Notes: generated by a model from the sequence alone, not told the origin. A stretch of DNA of 64,000 nucleotides from Planctomycetota bacterium (GCA_029260735.1 JAJDCR010000159.1:1-64000), one strand, 5' to 3'; numbered from the stretch's first letter, positions 35,185-44,271 are shown. Numbers and translations are program-made.

Positions 35185-35807
35185 TTTCGCAAACAAGATC
35201 GACAAATTAAGCTACCAAGGGCAATAGTAAAGAGAAACAATACGTTGGGCTCAGGAACAACACCTGTTTGAAAAAAGACTAGGTCATTCATAAACACAGC
35301 GTCGTTAGAAGGAGTAAAGACTAAATCTATTCTACTAATTTCATTTGTGGAACGTTGAATTCCTCTAAACTCTGTATTCCCTCCCGTAGCGACAAAAGGA
35401 ATAGCCGCAGATTCGAGAAGTTGATTAGAGCTATTGAATGCTCTCATTTCGGTTCCCACAAATTGAGGATCAATAAAATCTAATCCCACTTCACTAACTG
35501 CTTGAGAAAAAGTGATCGACATCGGTACACTTCCTGCAGTAGTTCCCGACCCAGGAACAGAAACCAAAGTTCTTCCCCCCGCGCCAATAGCATGAGTTCC
35601 TAAATTTCCCGTGGAAGTAAAAGTTACTCCGTCTTTGACAAAAGGATCGGCTATTAGTCCATTGGCAGCGCTAAAGTCTTCAAAGTCGATTGTGGTAGCT
35701 TCTGTATTCATTTGAGACCGAGAAGTTAGCACAGTTGCTCCACAGGTACTGGCAAACATCAACAAAAGAATACCTACAGAAATTAGTAAATATAAATGTT
35801 TTCTCAT
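35181..35807 (-). CDS. PEP-CTERM sorting-domain protein
   Basis: About 208 residues. It has a signal peptide (MRKHLYLLISVGILLLMFAS), a beta-rich body beginning TTIDFEDFSAANG as in many PEP-CTERM proteins, and the C-terminal signal VPEPNV, hydrophobic helix, and basic end CLRK. It should be exported and anchored at the surface by an exosortase encoded elsewhere. The ATG at 35807 has AAAGGGAAAATC upstream. It overlaps the MBL hydrolase start by four bases, an unusual partner for this class. Confidence 0.85.
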   Translation of the reverse strand: MRKHLYLLISVGILLLMFASTCGATVLTSRSQMNTEATTIDFEDFSAANGLIADPFVKDGVTFTSTGNLGTHAIGAGGRTLVSVPGSGTTAGSVPMSITFSQAVSEVGLDFIDPQFVGTEMRAFNSSNQLLESAAIPFVATGGNTEFRGIQRSTNEISRIDLVFTPSNDAVFMNDLVFFQTGVVPEPNVLFLFTIALGSLICRSCLRK

Positions 35808-35929
35808 GATTTTCCCTTTTTTGTATGGATATTCTTTTAGTATACCATGGGAAAGCTCAAGGTTCAAGAAAATGAAGAAAAAGCATTTTTTCCCAAAAAA
35901 AATTTACCTGGATTCCCGCGAAGGCCCCC

Positions 35930-36170
35930 CAAAGGGTCTGAGTGGGGTAATTTTTTTCTTTGTCCTGAAAGGACAAGACAACCCAGCCTAGGGCGAAGCC
36001 CTAGGAATTATAGGATTAACACAAACACAGCCCTGAAAGGGCGAAATATTATAAATTGTTTCGCCCTTTCAGGGCCAGGTTATTGATATCCGAATATCCC
36101 CAGGACTTCGTCCTGGGCTGGGTTGTTACGCTCTTTCAGAGCTGAAAACCATTAATGCAAGCTGCCCCCA
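35930..36170. repeat. Dispersed intergenic repeat, copy B
   Basis: Contains CCTAGGGCGAAGCCCTAGG (a near-palindrome), GCCCTGAAAGGGCGAAATAT and its inverted copy CGCCCTTTCAGGGCC, then CCAGGACTTCGTCCTGGGCT and GCTGGGTTGTTACGCTCTTT. The same words occur at 100-260 and 63550-63640. Open frames across it are caused by the repeat and are not genes. Confidence 0.75.
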
Positions 36171-36176
36171 GCCATC

Positions 36177-36569
36177 TTACTTTGCCAACAAAGCACTTTC
36201 TAAATCAGAAAAGGCTCGAATGATCTCATAGAGACGGAGCTCCTCTAATTTACTGTAGATGGACTCTGATACATTGGCGAGGTAAATAGAACAGTTTTCC
36301 TGTTTTTGTTTCCAAATGATGTCGACTAAAGAACCCATAGCCGAGTCGCTGATCTTAGTGACGGCAGCTAAGTCCAAAACAATTTTAGGAGGGTTGTGAG
36401 AAATTAAGTAGAGAAGTTCTGGCTTCAGTTCCATCATCTTTATGATATCCAAGGTAATAGAGGGGGAAGATTTTACAAAACGAAGAATGGGAATTTCCGA
36501 GAACTCTTTCCGGCAATAGATTTCGATGTTTTTCTCGCTGGCCTTTTTTGAATTTTCTTGCCCCTTCAA
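36177..36569 (-). CDS. STAS-domain protein (anti-sigma-factor-antagonist-like)
   Basis: 130 residues. The STAS fold is seen in KIVLDLAAVTKISDSAMGSLVDIIW, where the serine after the aspartate is the usual phosphorylation site in SpoIIAA-type proteins, and in CSIYLANVSESIYSKLEELRL. Such proteins switch partners when a Ser/Thr kinase phosphorylates them. The start is TTG at 36569, supported by AAGGAGG seven bases upstream, and it overlaps the NodU-type stop. The link with a carbamoyltransferase operon is unusual; a regulatory partner kinase is not adjacent. Confidence 0.8.
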   Translation of the reverse strand: MKGQENSKKASEKNIEIYCRKEFSEIPILRFVKSSPSITLDIIKMMELKPELLYLISHNPPKIVLDLAAVTKISDSAMGSLVDIIWKQKQENCSIYLANVSESIYSKLEELRLYEIIRAFSDLESALLAK

Positions 36570-38317
36570 GCTATAGCCTCCTTCGTTATCATGTAGTCTC
36601 CGATAACAAGAACGTCGAGTCCTGTGGTAAAAAAAACTCCGAGTGCATCTTCGATTGTGTGGATAATCGGTTTTCCCATAATATTAAAGCTAGTATTCAG
36701 GATGATGGGAACACCAGTTATTTCATAAAAAGATTGGATGAGCTTATGGTAGCGTGGATTCCATTCGGACTTCACCGTTTGAAGTCGTCCTGTTTTATTG
36801 CTATGAACAACTGCAGGCACCTTGCTCAAGGCTGATTCTTGGAAACGCAAGGTACGCTCCATGTAGTAAGACTCTTGGTAATTTTGGAAGTATTCCGGGC
36901 CAAATTCGTGTAGGGTAGAGGGAGCAAAGGGGCGAAACTCTTCGCGGAACTTAACAAGGGCATTGATTTTATCCTTCATTCCTTCGTCTCGAGGATCGGC
37001 GAGAATAGAGCGGTTTCCTAAAGCGCGAGGACCAAACTCTGCTTGTCCTTGAACCCAACCGACAAGTTTACCTTGGGCCAGAAGTTTTGCTGTTTGTTGA
37101 CAAATATTTTCAGGGCAGTGCCACAGATGTGGGATTTTACCGAGCTGGAGCAAGTTATCCCAAGTTTTAGGAGAGACTTTTGAGCCTAAGTAAGGGCTGA
37201 CAACACGGCCTTTGGGCTTGTCTTGAGGATGGTCTTGGTAGTAGCCCAACCAAGCTGCCCCCAAAGCTGTTCCATCATCACCGGGAGCAGAAGGAACATA
37301 GAGTTCTTCAAAAGGAGTTTTTTCTAAAATAAGTCCATTAAAAGAAGAGTTAAGAGCGCAACCGCCAGTGTAAACCAAGTTTTTTACTTGGGTTTGAGCA
37401 TAAAAATTAGCCATTAGTTTTTGGGTGAGCTCTTGGAAAAAAAGTTGCCCTGTATAGGCTAAATTTGCCGCCTTCTTAAAGTTTTCTTGAGGATGGCAGG
37501 ATATTTTCTCTAGCTCGACAAGCCCTTTTCGAATGCCTTTTATCGATTGACGAAGCCGAAGTTTTTCTACCCTTAACATCTTCTGGAAAACTTCATAAAC
37601 CTCTTCGTCTTTTTCTCCATAAGCGGCCAAGCCCATCACCTTCCACTCTTCCCCTTTCAACCAGTTAAAACCACAAAGCTCGGTTAGTTTCATGTAAAAA
37701 AATCCGAGGCTTTCATTTCCTCCTGGTTGATAGAGAAAATGAAGTTTTCCTTTTTTGTAGGTGTAGTAGGCCAAGGAGCTAGTTTCAGCAAAGGCATCGG
37801 CGACTAAGCAAGCCGCATTTTCAAAGGGACTTCCGTAGCAAGCAACAGCGGCATGGCAGAGATGATGAGCGTAATCGCGTATATCAATTTGGCTACGGGG
37901 AAATTCTTCTCTCATTCGCCGAGCCAAATCAATTCCACGTTGGAGGCAAAAGGAGCGTTGGCGAGCGACCATATGGTATATTTTGTACTCTTCGATCAGA
38001 GAAGCAGAAAAACGACGGCTCTGAGAAGAAAGAATTTTTTCTGCTTGGAAATAGCCCAAAAGATTGCCGATGGTTTCGTAAAACTCTCGTTTTTTTTGCC
38101 AATTAAAGTTGACAATAAATTCTCCTTCTGGGTCGCAGTACTCTAGAAGAAGTTCCGTAATACGATTTAAACTATCCGGTTCGCAGTTGAAAGCTTTTTT
38201 ATACTGGAGATACCTTTCTGTCGCCTCAGCAAAGAGAATTTCACCGGATTGGTCTAATATGGCAATAGCAGAGTCATGAAAGGTATTCGCTAATCCAATG
38301 TAGTATTTTTTTTTCAT
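36566..38317 (-). CDS. NodU/CmcH-family O-carbamoyltransferase
   Basis: 583 residues, full length for the family. The N-terminal kinase-like domain begins YYIGLANTFHDSAIAILDQSG, includes the metal-binding HHLCHAA and VADAFAETSS, and has VYTGGCALNSSFNG. The C-terminal domain has GWVQGQAEFGPRALGNRSILADPR and PIILNTSFNIMGKPI. It transfers a carbamoyl group from carbamoyl phosphate, by way of carbamoyl-adenylate, to a hydroxyl group on a sugar or natural product. It is in a five-gene operon; the likely acceptor is a surface glycan, which is inference. Confidence 0.93.
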   Translation of the reverse strand: MKKKYYIGLANTFHDSAIAILDQSGEILFAEATERYLQYKKAFNCEPDSLNRITELLLEYCDPEGEFIVNFNWQKKREFYETIGNLLGYFQAEKILSSQSRRFSASLIEEYKIYHMVARQRSFCLQRGIDLARRMREEFPRSQIDIRDYAHHLCHAAVACYGSPFENAACLVADAFAETSSLAYYTYKKGKLHFLYQPGGNESLGFFYMKLTELCGFNWLKGEEWKVMGLAAYGEKDEEVYEVFQKMLRVEKLRLRQSIKGIRKGLVELEKISCHPQENFKKAANLAYTGQLFFQELTQKLMANFYAQTQVKNLVYTGGCALNSSFNGLILEKTPFEELYVPSAPGDDGTALGAAWLGYYQDHPQDKPKGRVVSPYLGSKVSPKTWDNLLQLGKIPHLWHCPENICQQTAKLLAQGKLVGWVQGQAEFGPRALGNRSILADPRDEGMKDKINALVKFREEFRPFAPSTLHEFGPEYFQNYQESYYMERTLRFQESALSKVPAVVHSNKTGRLQTVKSEWNPRYHKLIQSFYEITGVPIILNTSFNIMGKPIIHTIEDALGVFFTTGLDVLVIGDYMITKEAIA

Positions 38318-38320
38318 ACC

Positions 38321-38842
38321 TTATTTCCAAGTAAAATATAAAATGTCTCCACTTTCCGTTCGATGTTCTAGGGGGACTTTGGCTTCTGGGTTCAAAAGTA
38401 CTTGAAAGTGATAGATAGTATATTCGGTTGTTAGACCTGGATAAGAAACAGATTCTCCCTCTTTTTGATAGTGGCGTATCAGTTTATACTCATATTGTTC
38501 TGGGGAAAGGGAGGTTTCTTCTATGAGGCCCCGCTTCAGAGCTTGCTCGGGAGATTCACCCGCTTTGATTTTTTCTCCTGGAAAGCGATTTCGAGTGCGT
38601 TTTTCTTGAGTGGAAAAAAGCAGTTGCTCCATTTCGTAAAGTCTTTTTTCAGGCTCGCTAGGGTGAATAACCTCTAGTTCAACTAAGTCAACTTGGCGAA
38701 TGACTTTTTCGCCTCTTTTGGCCAACCTTGTTTCTCCTCCTGCGATTTCTGCTTCTAGGTCTTCGAAAGTTCGAGCTTCTTTTTGTCCCCACATTTGGAA
38801 AATTTCTTTTCCTAAAATATCTTCTAATTCTCTTTTTTGCAT
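38321..38842 (-). CDS. NUDIX-like protein with a degenerate box
   Basis: About 173 residues. The NUDIX box aligns as GEKIKAGESPEQALKRGLIEET. Against the consensus, the second Gly is Glu and the Glu after Arg is Gly, but R, the EE pair and the leading GE are kept. Metal binding may therefore be weaker. The surrounding strands (FPGE before, YHFQVLL after) fit the fold. ATG at 38842 with AAGG upstream is preferred over a TTG further up. It ends three bases before the carbamoyltransferase start and is probably co-translated. Confidence 0.65.
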   Translation of the reverse strand: MQKRELEDILGKEIFQMWGQKEARTFEDLEAEIAGGETRLAKRGEKVIRQVDLVELEVIHPSEPEKRLYEMEQLLFSTQEKRTRNRFPGEKIKAGESPEQALKRGLIEETSLSPEQYEYKLIRHYQKEGESVSYPGLTTEYTIYHFQVLLNPEAKVPLEHRTESGDILYFTWK

Positions 38843-38887
38843 AAAAAGACCTTTTTCAACGAAATTTCTGAATTCTATCAAGGTTTT

Positions 38888-39985
38888 CTACGTACTTATA
38901 GTGGCTGTTAATCCGACCCCCAAAGAAAAAAATAATGTAATGGGAAACCAAGCGGCAAAAATGGGGTTAAGAAATTCTTTATAGCCAAGACTTAAACAAC
39001 CCAAATTAATTCCATAAAACGCTGCCGAAGCAAGAATACATATGCTAATTCCCAAAAACAAATTTTGACTATTCTTGCTCAAAATAAGAGGAAGCCCTAA
39101 AAAGAGTAAACATATATTGCTTAACGGAACGGTAATGTGGCTATGAAGAACAAGGAGGACATCAGAAGCGTTAGGTTCTTTTTTTCGAAGAGCCAAGAGC
39201 TGAAAAAAGGACATAGTGTCTAAGTTTTTTTTATTGGGTAAAATTAAAGTTTCCAGACTTAGGTTTGTTTCTAATAAATGCCCCCCTTTTGGGATAGAAG
39301 TTACTTTTATTTCTCCTTCTTGGCCATAGTTAAAAATATTCCCTCTTTCAAGAACTATGTATCTTTTTCCACCTTCTCTTCTCCAATGTCCATCTGCTGC
39401 TTCGATAACTTTTTGAGCCATAAGTCTTTCTTGAGAACGATCAAATATAGTCACCCGAATTTTTTTCATATTCTTCTGTACAGGATAAAGTCGGCCAATG
39501 TAAAAAACACGTCCTTGTTTATCGCTATTTTGCAAATCACTAAAAAATTTCTTTCGGCTATGCCTAACTTTATCTGTTCCTACGATTTCCTCAGAAATGA
39601 CAGGGATAACAGCCTCTTGAAGAAAAACCATAAAGAGGGAAACGAGGAAAGCAAAAAAAACGAAAGGACGAATAACTCGAAACATGGAGATCCCAGAAGC
39701 TTTTAGGGGAACAAGTTCGTTGGAGCGAGCCATTTTAGTGATCGTAAACATGGCTGCCATTAAACAAATCATAGGAGTTAAAGCATAAAGAATAACAGGT
39801 GAACGATAGAAGTAAAAATGAGTAATTTCGGATAGAAGAGATCCGTTATGTAACTCGACGTATTTGACAAAGCGATGAATGCTCTCAAAAAGATCAATGA
39901 CAATGTAAAAGCCAAGAACTGTGATAACGCAAATTAAGTAAGAGAGAAGAAATGTTCCTGTGATATAACGATTGAGTATATTCAT
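38888..39985 (-). CDS. LptF/LptG-family permease (YjgP/YjgQ)
   Basis: 365 residues. The N-terminus MNILNRYITGTFLLSYLICV is typical of the family, followed by helices 2-3 (ILYALTPMICLMAAMFTI), the TKMARSNELVPLKASGISMFRV coupling region, a periplasmic jellyroll domain (about 130-270) and three C-terminal helices. It would form part of the inner-membrane complex that pulls lipopolysaccharide to the outer membrane with an LptB ATPase. This indicates a diderm cell. Only one copy is seen here. It is the second gene of the five-gene operon. Confidence 0.88.
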   Translation of the reverse strand: MNILNRYITGTFLLSYLICVITVLGFYIVIDLFESIHRFVKYVELHNGSLLSEITHFYFYRSPVILYALTPMICLMAAMFTITKMARSNELVPLKASGISMFRVIRPFVFFAFLVSLFMVFLQEAVIPVISEEIVGTDKVRHSRKKFFSDLQNSDKQGRVFYIGRLYPVQKNMKKIRVTIFDRSQERLMAQKVIEAADGHWRREGGKRYIVLERGNIFNYGQEGEIKVTSIPKGGHLLETNLSLETLILPNKKNLDTMSFFQLLALRKKEPNASDVLLVLHSHITVPLSNICLLFLGLPLILSKNSQNLFLGISICILASAAFYGINLGCLSLGYKEFLNPIFAAWFPITLFFSLGVGLTATIST

Positions 39986-39995
39986 CTATTTCCCT

Positions 39996-41018
39996 TTAAG
40001 GACTTCTAAAAAAGTAAGCTAATTTTTCTTGAAATCCAGCTAAAGCAAGACTTCCTCCGCTATAAACAAACAAAATATTGCCTTCCAGTTCCTTTTGAAC
40101 GATAATTTCTTTGGCTGTGCAAAGATGTTTAATCGAATATACTGGGTCCATGAGAATTCCTGTTTCTCGAGCCACGACCAAGGTTTCTTGTAAGACCTTA
40201 GTATTAACAGAACCAAATGAAGTGGCAAGAGCTGGTCGATGAAAAGAGTAACTAGGACAAAAAGAAGGTAGGTCTTGGCCAAATAATTGAGAGAAATTTC
40301 TCCTTTGGTTTTCTAATTGACTTTCAAATTCTTTTTCTCGGCCAGCAATTAAGGAGATATAAATATGAGCACTGATTTCTAAAAATTGTAGTCCCAAAAT
40401 TAATCCGATTGCACTCAGGCCTGTTCCACTATCGATAAAGTAATGTTGAAATTCTCGTTCTTTTTTTTCTTGGTCAGAAACAATCTCTTGAGGTAAAGTA
40501 AGAACCCCTGGCAAAGAAGCTTGGTGCTTTGCTCCTTCTGAAATAAGACAAACTCTTCTCCCTTTTCTTTTTTCTTCCTCAACATATTCTTGGGCTTTTT
40601 CCTCTACCTCAGCCCAATCTTTTCGCTTTACCCAAATTAAGTTTTTTTCGTTTACGAGCATCCTTGTCCAAAGTAAGTTTCCTTGCAGTGTGGGATTATG
40701 GTGTTCTAAAAGCATCAGCTTAAAAAAGAGTCTTTTCTCTTTAAGAACTTGGCTCAGGCTTAAAACATTGTTGGAGTGAGCTCCTCCGATAATAAGTACT
40801 TCGTCAAAATTTTCTTTCTCTAAATAGGGTAAAAGACTACTGTATTTGCGTAGCTTGCTTCCTATAATAGAGGAGCTGAGCTCGTCGTCACGCTTGATGA
40901 ACACTTTTCTCTTTGGGTGAGGAGGAAAATAATTATCTAAAGCGTGGATACGAGTTTGTCGAAGAAGCTCTTCTGACAAGTAAGGCTTTATTAAAGTTCG
41001 AAGTTTTTCGCTGTTCAT
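39996..41018 (-). CDS. PLP-dependent deaminase (ACC deaminase/D-cysteine desulfhydrase family)
   Basis: 340 residues, PLP fold type II. The N-terminal FIKRDDELSSSIIGSKLRKYSSLLPYL contains the Schiff-base lysine (GSKLRK), and IIGGAHSNNVLSLSQ is the substrate-binding turn. SGTGLSAIGLILG binds the phosphate. The family splits 1-aminocyclopropane-1-carboxylate or D-cysteine. The choice between them cannot be made by eye. It is first in an operon with lptF/G-like, NUDIX, nodU-like and STAS genes; gap to the next gene is ten bases. Confidence 0.83.
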   Translation of the reverse strand: MNSEKLRTLIKPYLSEELLRQTRIHALDNYFPPHPKRKVFIKRDDELSSSIIGSKLRKYSSLLPYLEKENFDEVLIIGGAHSNNVLSLSQVLKEKRLFFKLMLLEHHNPTLQGNLLWTRMLVNEKNLIWVKRKDWAEVEEKAQEYVEEEKRKGRRVCLISEGAKHQASLPGVLTLPQEIVSDQEKKEREFQHYFIDSGTGLSAIGLILGLQFLEISAHIYISLIAGREKEFESQLENQRRNFSQLFGQDLPSFCPSYSFHRPALATSFGSVNTKVLQETLVVARETGILMDPVYSIKHLCTAKEIIVQKELEGNILFVYSGGSLALAGFQEKLAYFFRSP

Positions 41019-41486
41019 GGAGTTTTCGAGATGCTTTTATTTTCTATTCTAGAGAGTTTCTTGTGAGGACGTTCACATTCAGTGACTCGATTCGTAATCG
41101 TAATTCGTAATCTTAATCCTAATCTTTCCTTTATTTTCGATTACGAGTACGATTAAGATTACGAGTACGAAGCTGACTACTGGATTCTGGATTCTCTTAA
41201 TTTACAGTCCGATTTAAAAAAAGAAAAAATACTTTCATTTGACTGACGAAAGCTGAATGAAGACACTCCCTATTCTTTTTACAAAGAATTTTCTCAGATC
41301 TCAACCATTAAAAAAAATCTCGAGAAATTTCTTTTCTGAAAAAAAGATACTTTCTCTGATGACCGCCCTCTAACGCGAGTTTTTCCTTGACAGAAAACAA
41401 AATCACAGGTAGGATTACTCGAAAAATAAACCATTTATGGGAACTTCTTTAGGGTATAATGCCCTAACAAAAAAAGGGGACAAGTA
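41019..41486. repeat. Intergenic region with GTAATC-type inverted repeats
   Basis: 468 bases without a gene. CGTAATCTTAATC (41106-41118) pairs perfectly with GATTAAGATTACG (41151-41163), and related words (TTCGTAATCGTAA, CGATTACGAGTACG) surround it, making a cruciform-like cluster. The remaining part to the FHA gene is AT-rich and should contain its promoter, but I see no clear boxes. Confidence 0.55.
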
Positions 41487-43157
41487 GTGTCAACAGCTTC
41501 CTTGCCAATTATTGTCATTAAGAAACAGGATGAGGTGCTGATTAGTGCAAAATGGGATAAGGATACGATCAGCTTAGGTCGAGGGCAAAGCAACGATATC
41601 CCTTTGGCCAGTCCCGACAAGGGCGTTTCTCGACAACATATGCGTCTGGAAAAAAGAGAAGGAGGCTATTACGTAATTGACGTAAAAAGCCGCAATGGAA
41701 TCTTTGTCAATGGTTTAAAGATTGATTCCCACGATAGTTATCAAGTTCATGAGGGGGACAAAATAGAGTTCGGAGAATACACCCTTTCTTTTTATCAATC
41801 TATTGAAAGCTTACCTCTTAGTATCAGCGGAGAAATGGAAGCTGCGACAAGCGAACATTTAGCCCCTGAAATTCTCTCTACGAGTTTTTTAGTCCGCAAA
41901 GAGAAACTAGCTCTTCTTTCTGATATGGATAAGAGTATCTGGGGAACTCGGGCCTATAAAGCTAAAAGTCGCTCTTATCTCTTATTCTTCTTGATTATTG
42001 CAGGAATAGCTACAAGTTTTTTCTTGCTCCCCTCGAAAAAAAATCTGTTTACAGAGTTTTTTTCCAAAAACGAGAATAAAGAAGAACAAGAAAAAGAAAC
42101 TCCTCCTCCTACCGAAAAAGATCTTCGTCCAGTAGTTCGAATTTATACAGTGATTCCAGAAAATAAAGAACCTATCCTAAATGCTGTTGGATATGTTAGA
42201 GCCAAGCGACAAGTCCAAATAAAGCCTGCCATTGCTGGAAAAATTGATTTGGTTATGGTCAAGCAGGGGCAGAAGATCCAAAAAAATCAAATTTTGGCCA
42301 AACTCAACCAATCTGATACCTTAGTCCAAATTCAAATTGCCCAGACAAAGATGGATGTAGCTCAACAGTCTTTTAACGAAATCAAAGAACAATTTCGCAA
42401 TGCTCAAGAGAAGTATCGCCGAAGCAAAAAACTCCATGGAAAAGGTTTTATCAGTGATAATAAGCTCGAAGAAGACGAAAGCGCGTATAAAGCTTTGGGC
42501 TTTCGAGGAAAGAAGTTTGCCGGAGAGATCAAAGCGATTGAGCAAGAAATAGAGCTGTTTAAAAACACTTTGAACAAAGCAGAAATCAGAGCTCCTTTTG
42601 ATGGGGTTGTCTTAGATAAAAAAGCAGAAGTAGGTTTTCAGGTGAGTCCAAAGGACGATATTCTCTTTGTTCTAATCGATCGATCTAGCATGAGAGTTAA
42701 AGTTGATGTGAACGAAGTTTACGCTTCGCAAATTGCCAAAAAACAAAGGGCGGAGTTAAGTTTAACCGCCTACCCAAATAGGAAATACCAAGGAAGAGTT
42801 AACGGGATTTCTCCTAACGTTGATAGCGTCAAAGGAACCGTTAACATTGAGGTCGAAATTGTTGACGCCAATGATTTAGTTTTGCCAGGTATGAGCGCTA
42901 AGGTAAAATTCCTAAAGGCTGGGTTACCTGAAAAGGAAGGTTTTGCTATTCCAGCGAGTGCTATTTGGCAAAAAGGAGAGGAAAAACTAGTTTGGCTCGT
43001 CCAGTCAGGAAAATTGCAAAGTCGGTCAGTTCGGGTTTATGAATCCTCATCCCTTGATCAGGTCTATGTTCAAGAGGGAATTTCTCCCAATGATAAAGTA
43101 GTTGTTTTTCCTGAAGATACTTTTGAGGAAAATCAAGCCGTAAAAGTGATTTTTTAA
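41487..43157 (+). CDS. FHA domain fused to an ABC-exporter membrane-fusion protein
   Basis: 556 residues. Residues 28-100 form an FHA domain with the phosphothreonine-binding set intact: R32, S48, H51 and N70. One membrane helix follows (164-182). The periplasmic part is a HlyD/MacA-type adaptor: biotinyl-lipoyl half (QVQIKPAIAGKIDLVMVKQGQ), a coiled coil (about 270-360), the second lipoyl half (AEIRAPFDGVVLDKKAEVG), and beta-barrel domains (VKVDVNEVYAS, LPGMSAKVKFL). FHA in the cytosol and adaptor outside is a rare order. GTG start with AGGGG upstream. The permease gene follows after 13 bases. Confidence 0.9.
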   Translation: MSTASLPIIVIKKQDEVLISAKWDKDTISLGRGQSNDIPLASPDKGVSRQHMRLEKREGGYYVIDVKSRNGIFVNGLKIDSHDSYQVHEGDKIEFGEYTLSFYQSIESLPLSISGEMEAATSEHLAPEILSTSFLVRKEKLALLSDMDKSIWGTRAYKAKSRSYLLFFLIIAGIATSFFLLPSKKNLFTEFFSKNENKEEQEKETPPPTEKDLRPVVRIYTVIPENKEPILNAVGYVRAKRQVQIKPAIAGKIDLVMVKQGQKIQKNQILAKLNQSDTLVQIQIAQTKMDVAQQSFNEIKEQFRNAQEKYRRSKKLHGKGFISDNKLEEDESAYKALGFRGKKFAGEIKAIEQEIELFKNTLNKAEIRAPFDGVVLDKKAEVGFQVSPKDDILFVLIDRSSMRVKVDVNEVYASQIAKKQRAELSLTAYPNRKYQGRVNGISPNVDSVKGTVNIEVEIVDANDLVLPGMSAKVKFLKAGLPEKEGFAIPASAIWQKGEEKLVWLVQSGKLQSRSVRVYESSSLDQVYVQEGISPNDKVVVFPEDTFEENQAVKVIF

Positions 43158-43170
43158 GGAGGAAAGCCGG

Positions 43171-44271
43171 TTGAAATTTCTAAAATACATTTATGCCTAC
43201 TGCTTACGTAGTTCTATGCGCTTTTGGTTCACTTGTTTTAGTGTTTTCATTGCCATTTATCTCTTTTGTATTCTAGAATGCCTAACCTATGCTTATGAAA
43301 TTTCTGCTGATGAGTCGCGGATCATTGTCCTAAATGATGTCACTCTCAACTTAGGCCTGCCTTTATCTTACAAAAGTCAAATCGAACAAGTGGAGGGAGT
43401 TTCCTCCCTTACTTATTGCCATGTAGGCACTGGATTGAAAGATATCGACGAAGCTCCTATTATCATTATCTCAATTGAAGCAGAAAAATACTTCGACTTA
43501 ATGTCAGAGGTTTCTCTCTCCTCAGAAGAACTCGATCAGTTTAAGCGAGAACCCAATGCTTGTATTATTGGCAATGGTTTGGCAAAAGAACATAATTGGG
43601 ACGTTGGGGATAGTGTACGCCTAAAATCCGCTCTTTCCTTGCACGATTTTGAGTTTGTTGTGCGAGGGATTTATCAAACAAAAAAAGTCTCTGAAAATAG
43701 CTTCCTTTATTGCCATCATCTCTATCATACCCAACTGGAACCAAGTCTTGATGGTAAGGTTCTCACCTATGTTATTCAAGTAGAAAAACTGGAAGAGTTG
43801 CCTCAGATTGCTCAGCGTATTGATCAAATTTTCGAAAGCTCTTTTCCCCGAACAAGAAGCCAACCGGAACGCCTCTTTGCTAGTAATATGCAAGCAACCC
43901 GAGGTAATTTTGGAGTTATCTTTCGCTCTATCGGGTTTTCGGTTCTCTTTGCTACCTTGTTAGTTATTACCAATACTTTAGTCATGGGAACCCGAGAACA
44001 AATCCACACCCTTGCTTCTCTGAGAGTTTTGGGCTACTCTAAGAAAATGCTACAGATCTTAGTTTTTTCTGAAGCCTTACTGGTTTCTCTTTCGGGAGGG
44101 GTTTTTGCTTGTGTTGTTGCTGTTTATACCTTGCACCCCTTAGGCATGCAAAATTCCATTACTCTAAACGCGATGATTTTATCTTTAGGGATTGGTCTTT
44201 TTGCGGGGATTTTCCCGGCGTGGATTGTTAGTGCTAAGAATCTAGCTTTGCGCTTGAGAGAAATTGTTTAG
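43171..44271 (+). CDS. MacB/FtsX-type ABC transporter permease
   Basis: 366 residues. One helix near the N-terminus (about 18-38), a periplasmic domain (about 45-245) and three C-terminal helices with the FtsX core TREQIHTLASLRVLGYSKKMLQILVFSEALL. It lacks the ATPase domain, so an ATPase must come from elsewhere. TTG start eight bases after AAGGAGG. Its pairing with the FHA adaptor is clear from the 13-base gap. A long hairpin at 44286-44324 follows. Confidence 0.85.
   Translation: MKFLKYIYAYCLRSSMRFWFTCFSVFIAIYLFCILECLTYAYEISADESRIIVLNDVTLNLGLPLSYKSQIEQVEGVSSLTYCHVGTGLKDIDEAPIIIISIEAEKYFDLMSEVSLSSEELDQFKREPNACIIGNGLAKEHNWDVGDSVRLKSALSLHDFEFVVRGIYQTKKVSENSFLYCHHLYHTQLEPSLDGKVLTYVIQVEKLEELPQIAQRIDQIFESSFPRTRSQPERLFASNMQATRGNFGVIFRSIGFSVLFATLLVITNTLVMGTREQIHTLASLRVLGYSKKMLQILVFSEALLVSLSGGVFACVVAVYTLHPLGMQNSITLNAMILSLGIGLFAGIFPAWIVSAKNLALRLREIV

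Noticed and set aside
35806..36086. Open frames over the GCCCTGAAAGGGCG repeat
   Set aside because: They are produced by the repeat, have no ribosome site, and are not protein-like.
41019..41210. Possible replication origin from AT-rich inverted repeats
   Set aside because: No DnaA-box cluster or dnaA/dnaN/gyrB genes are near.
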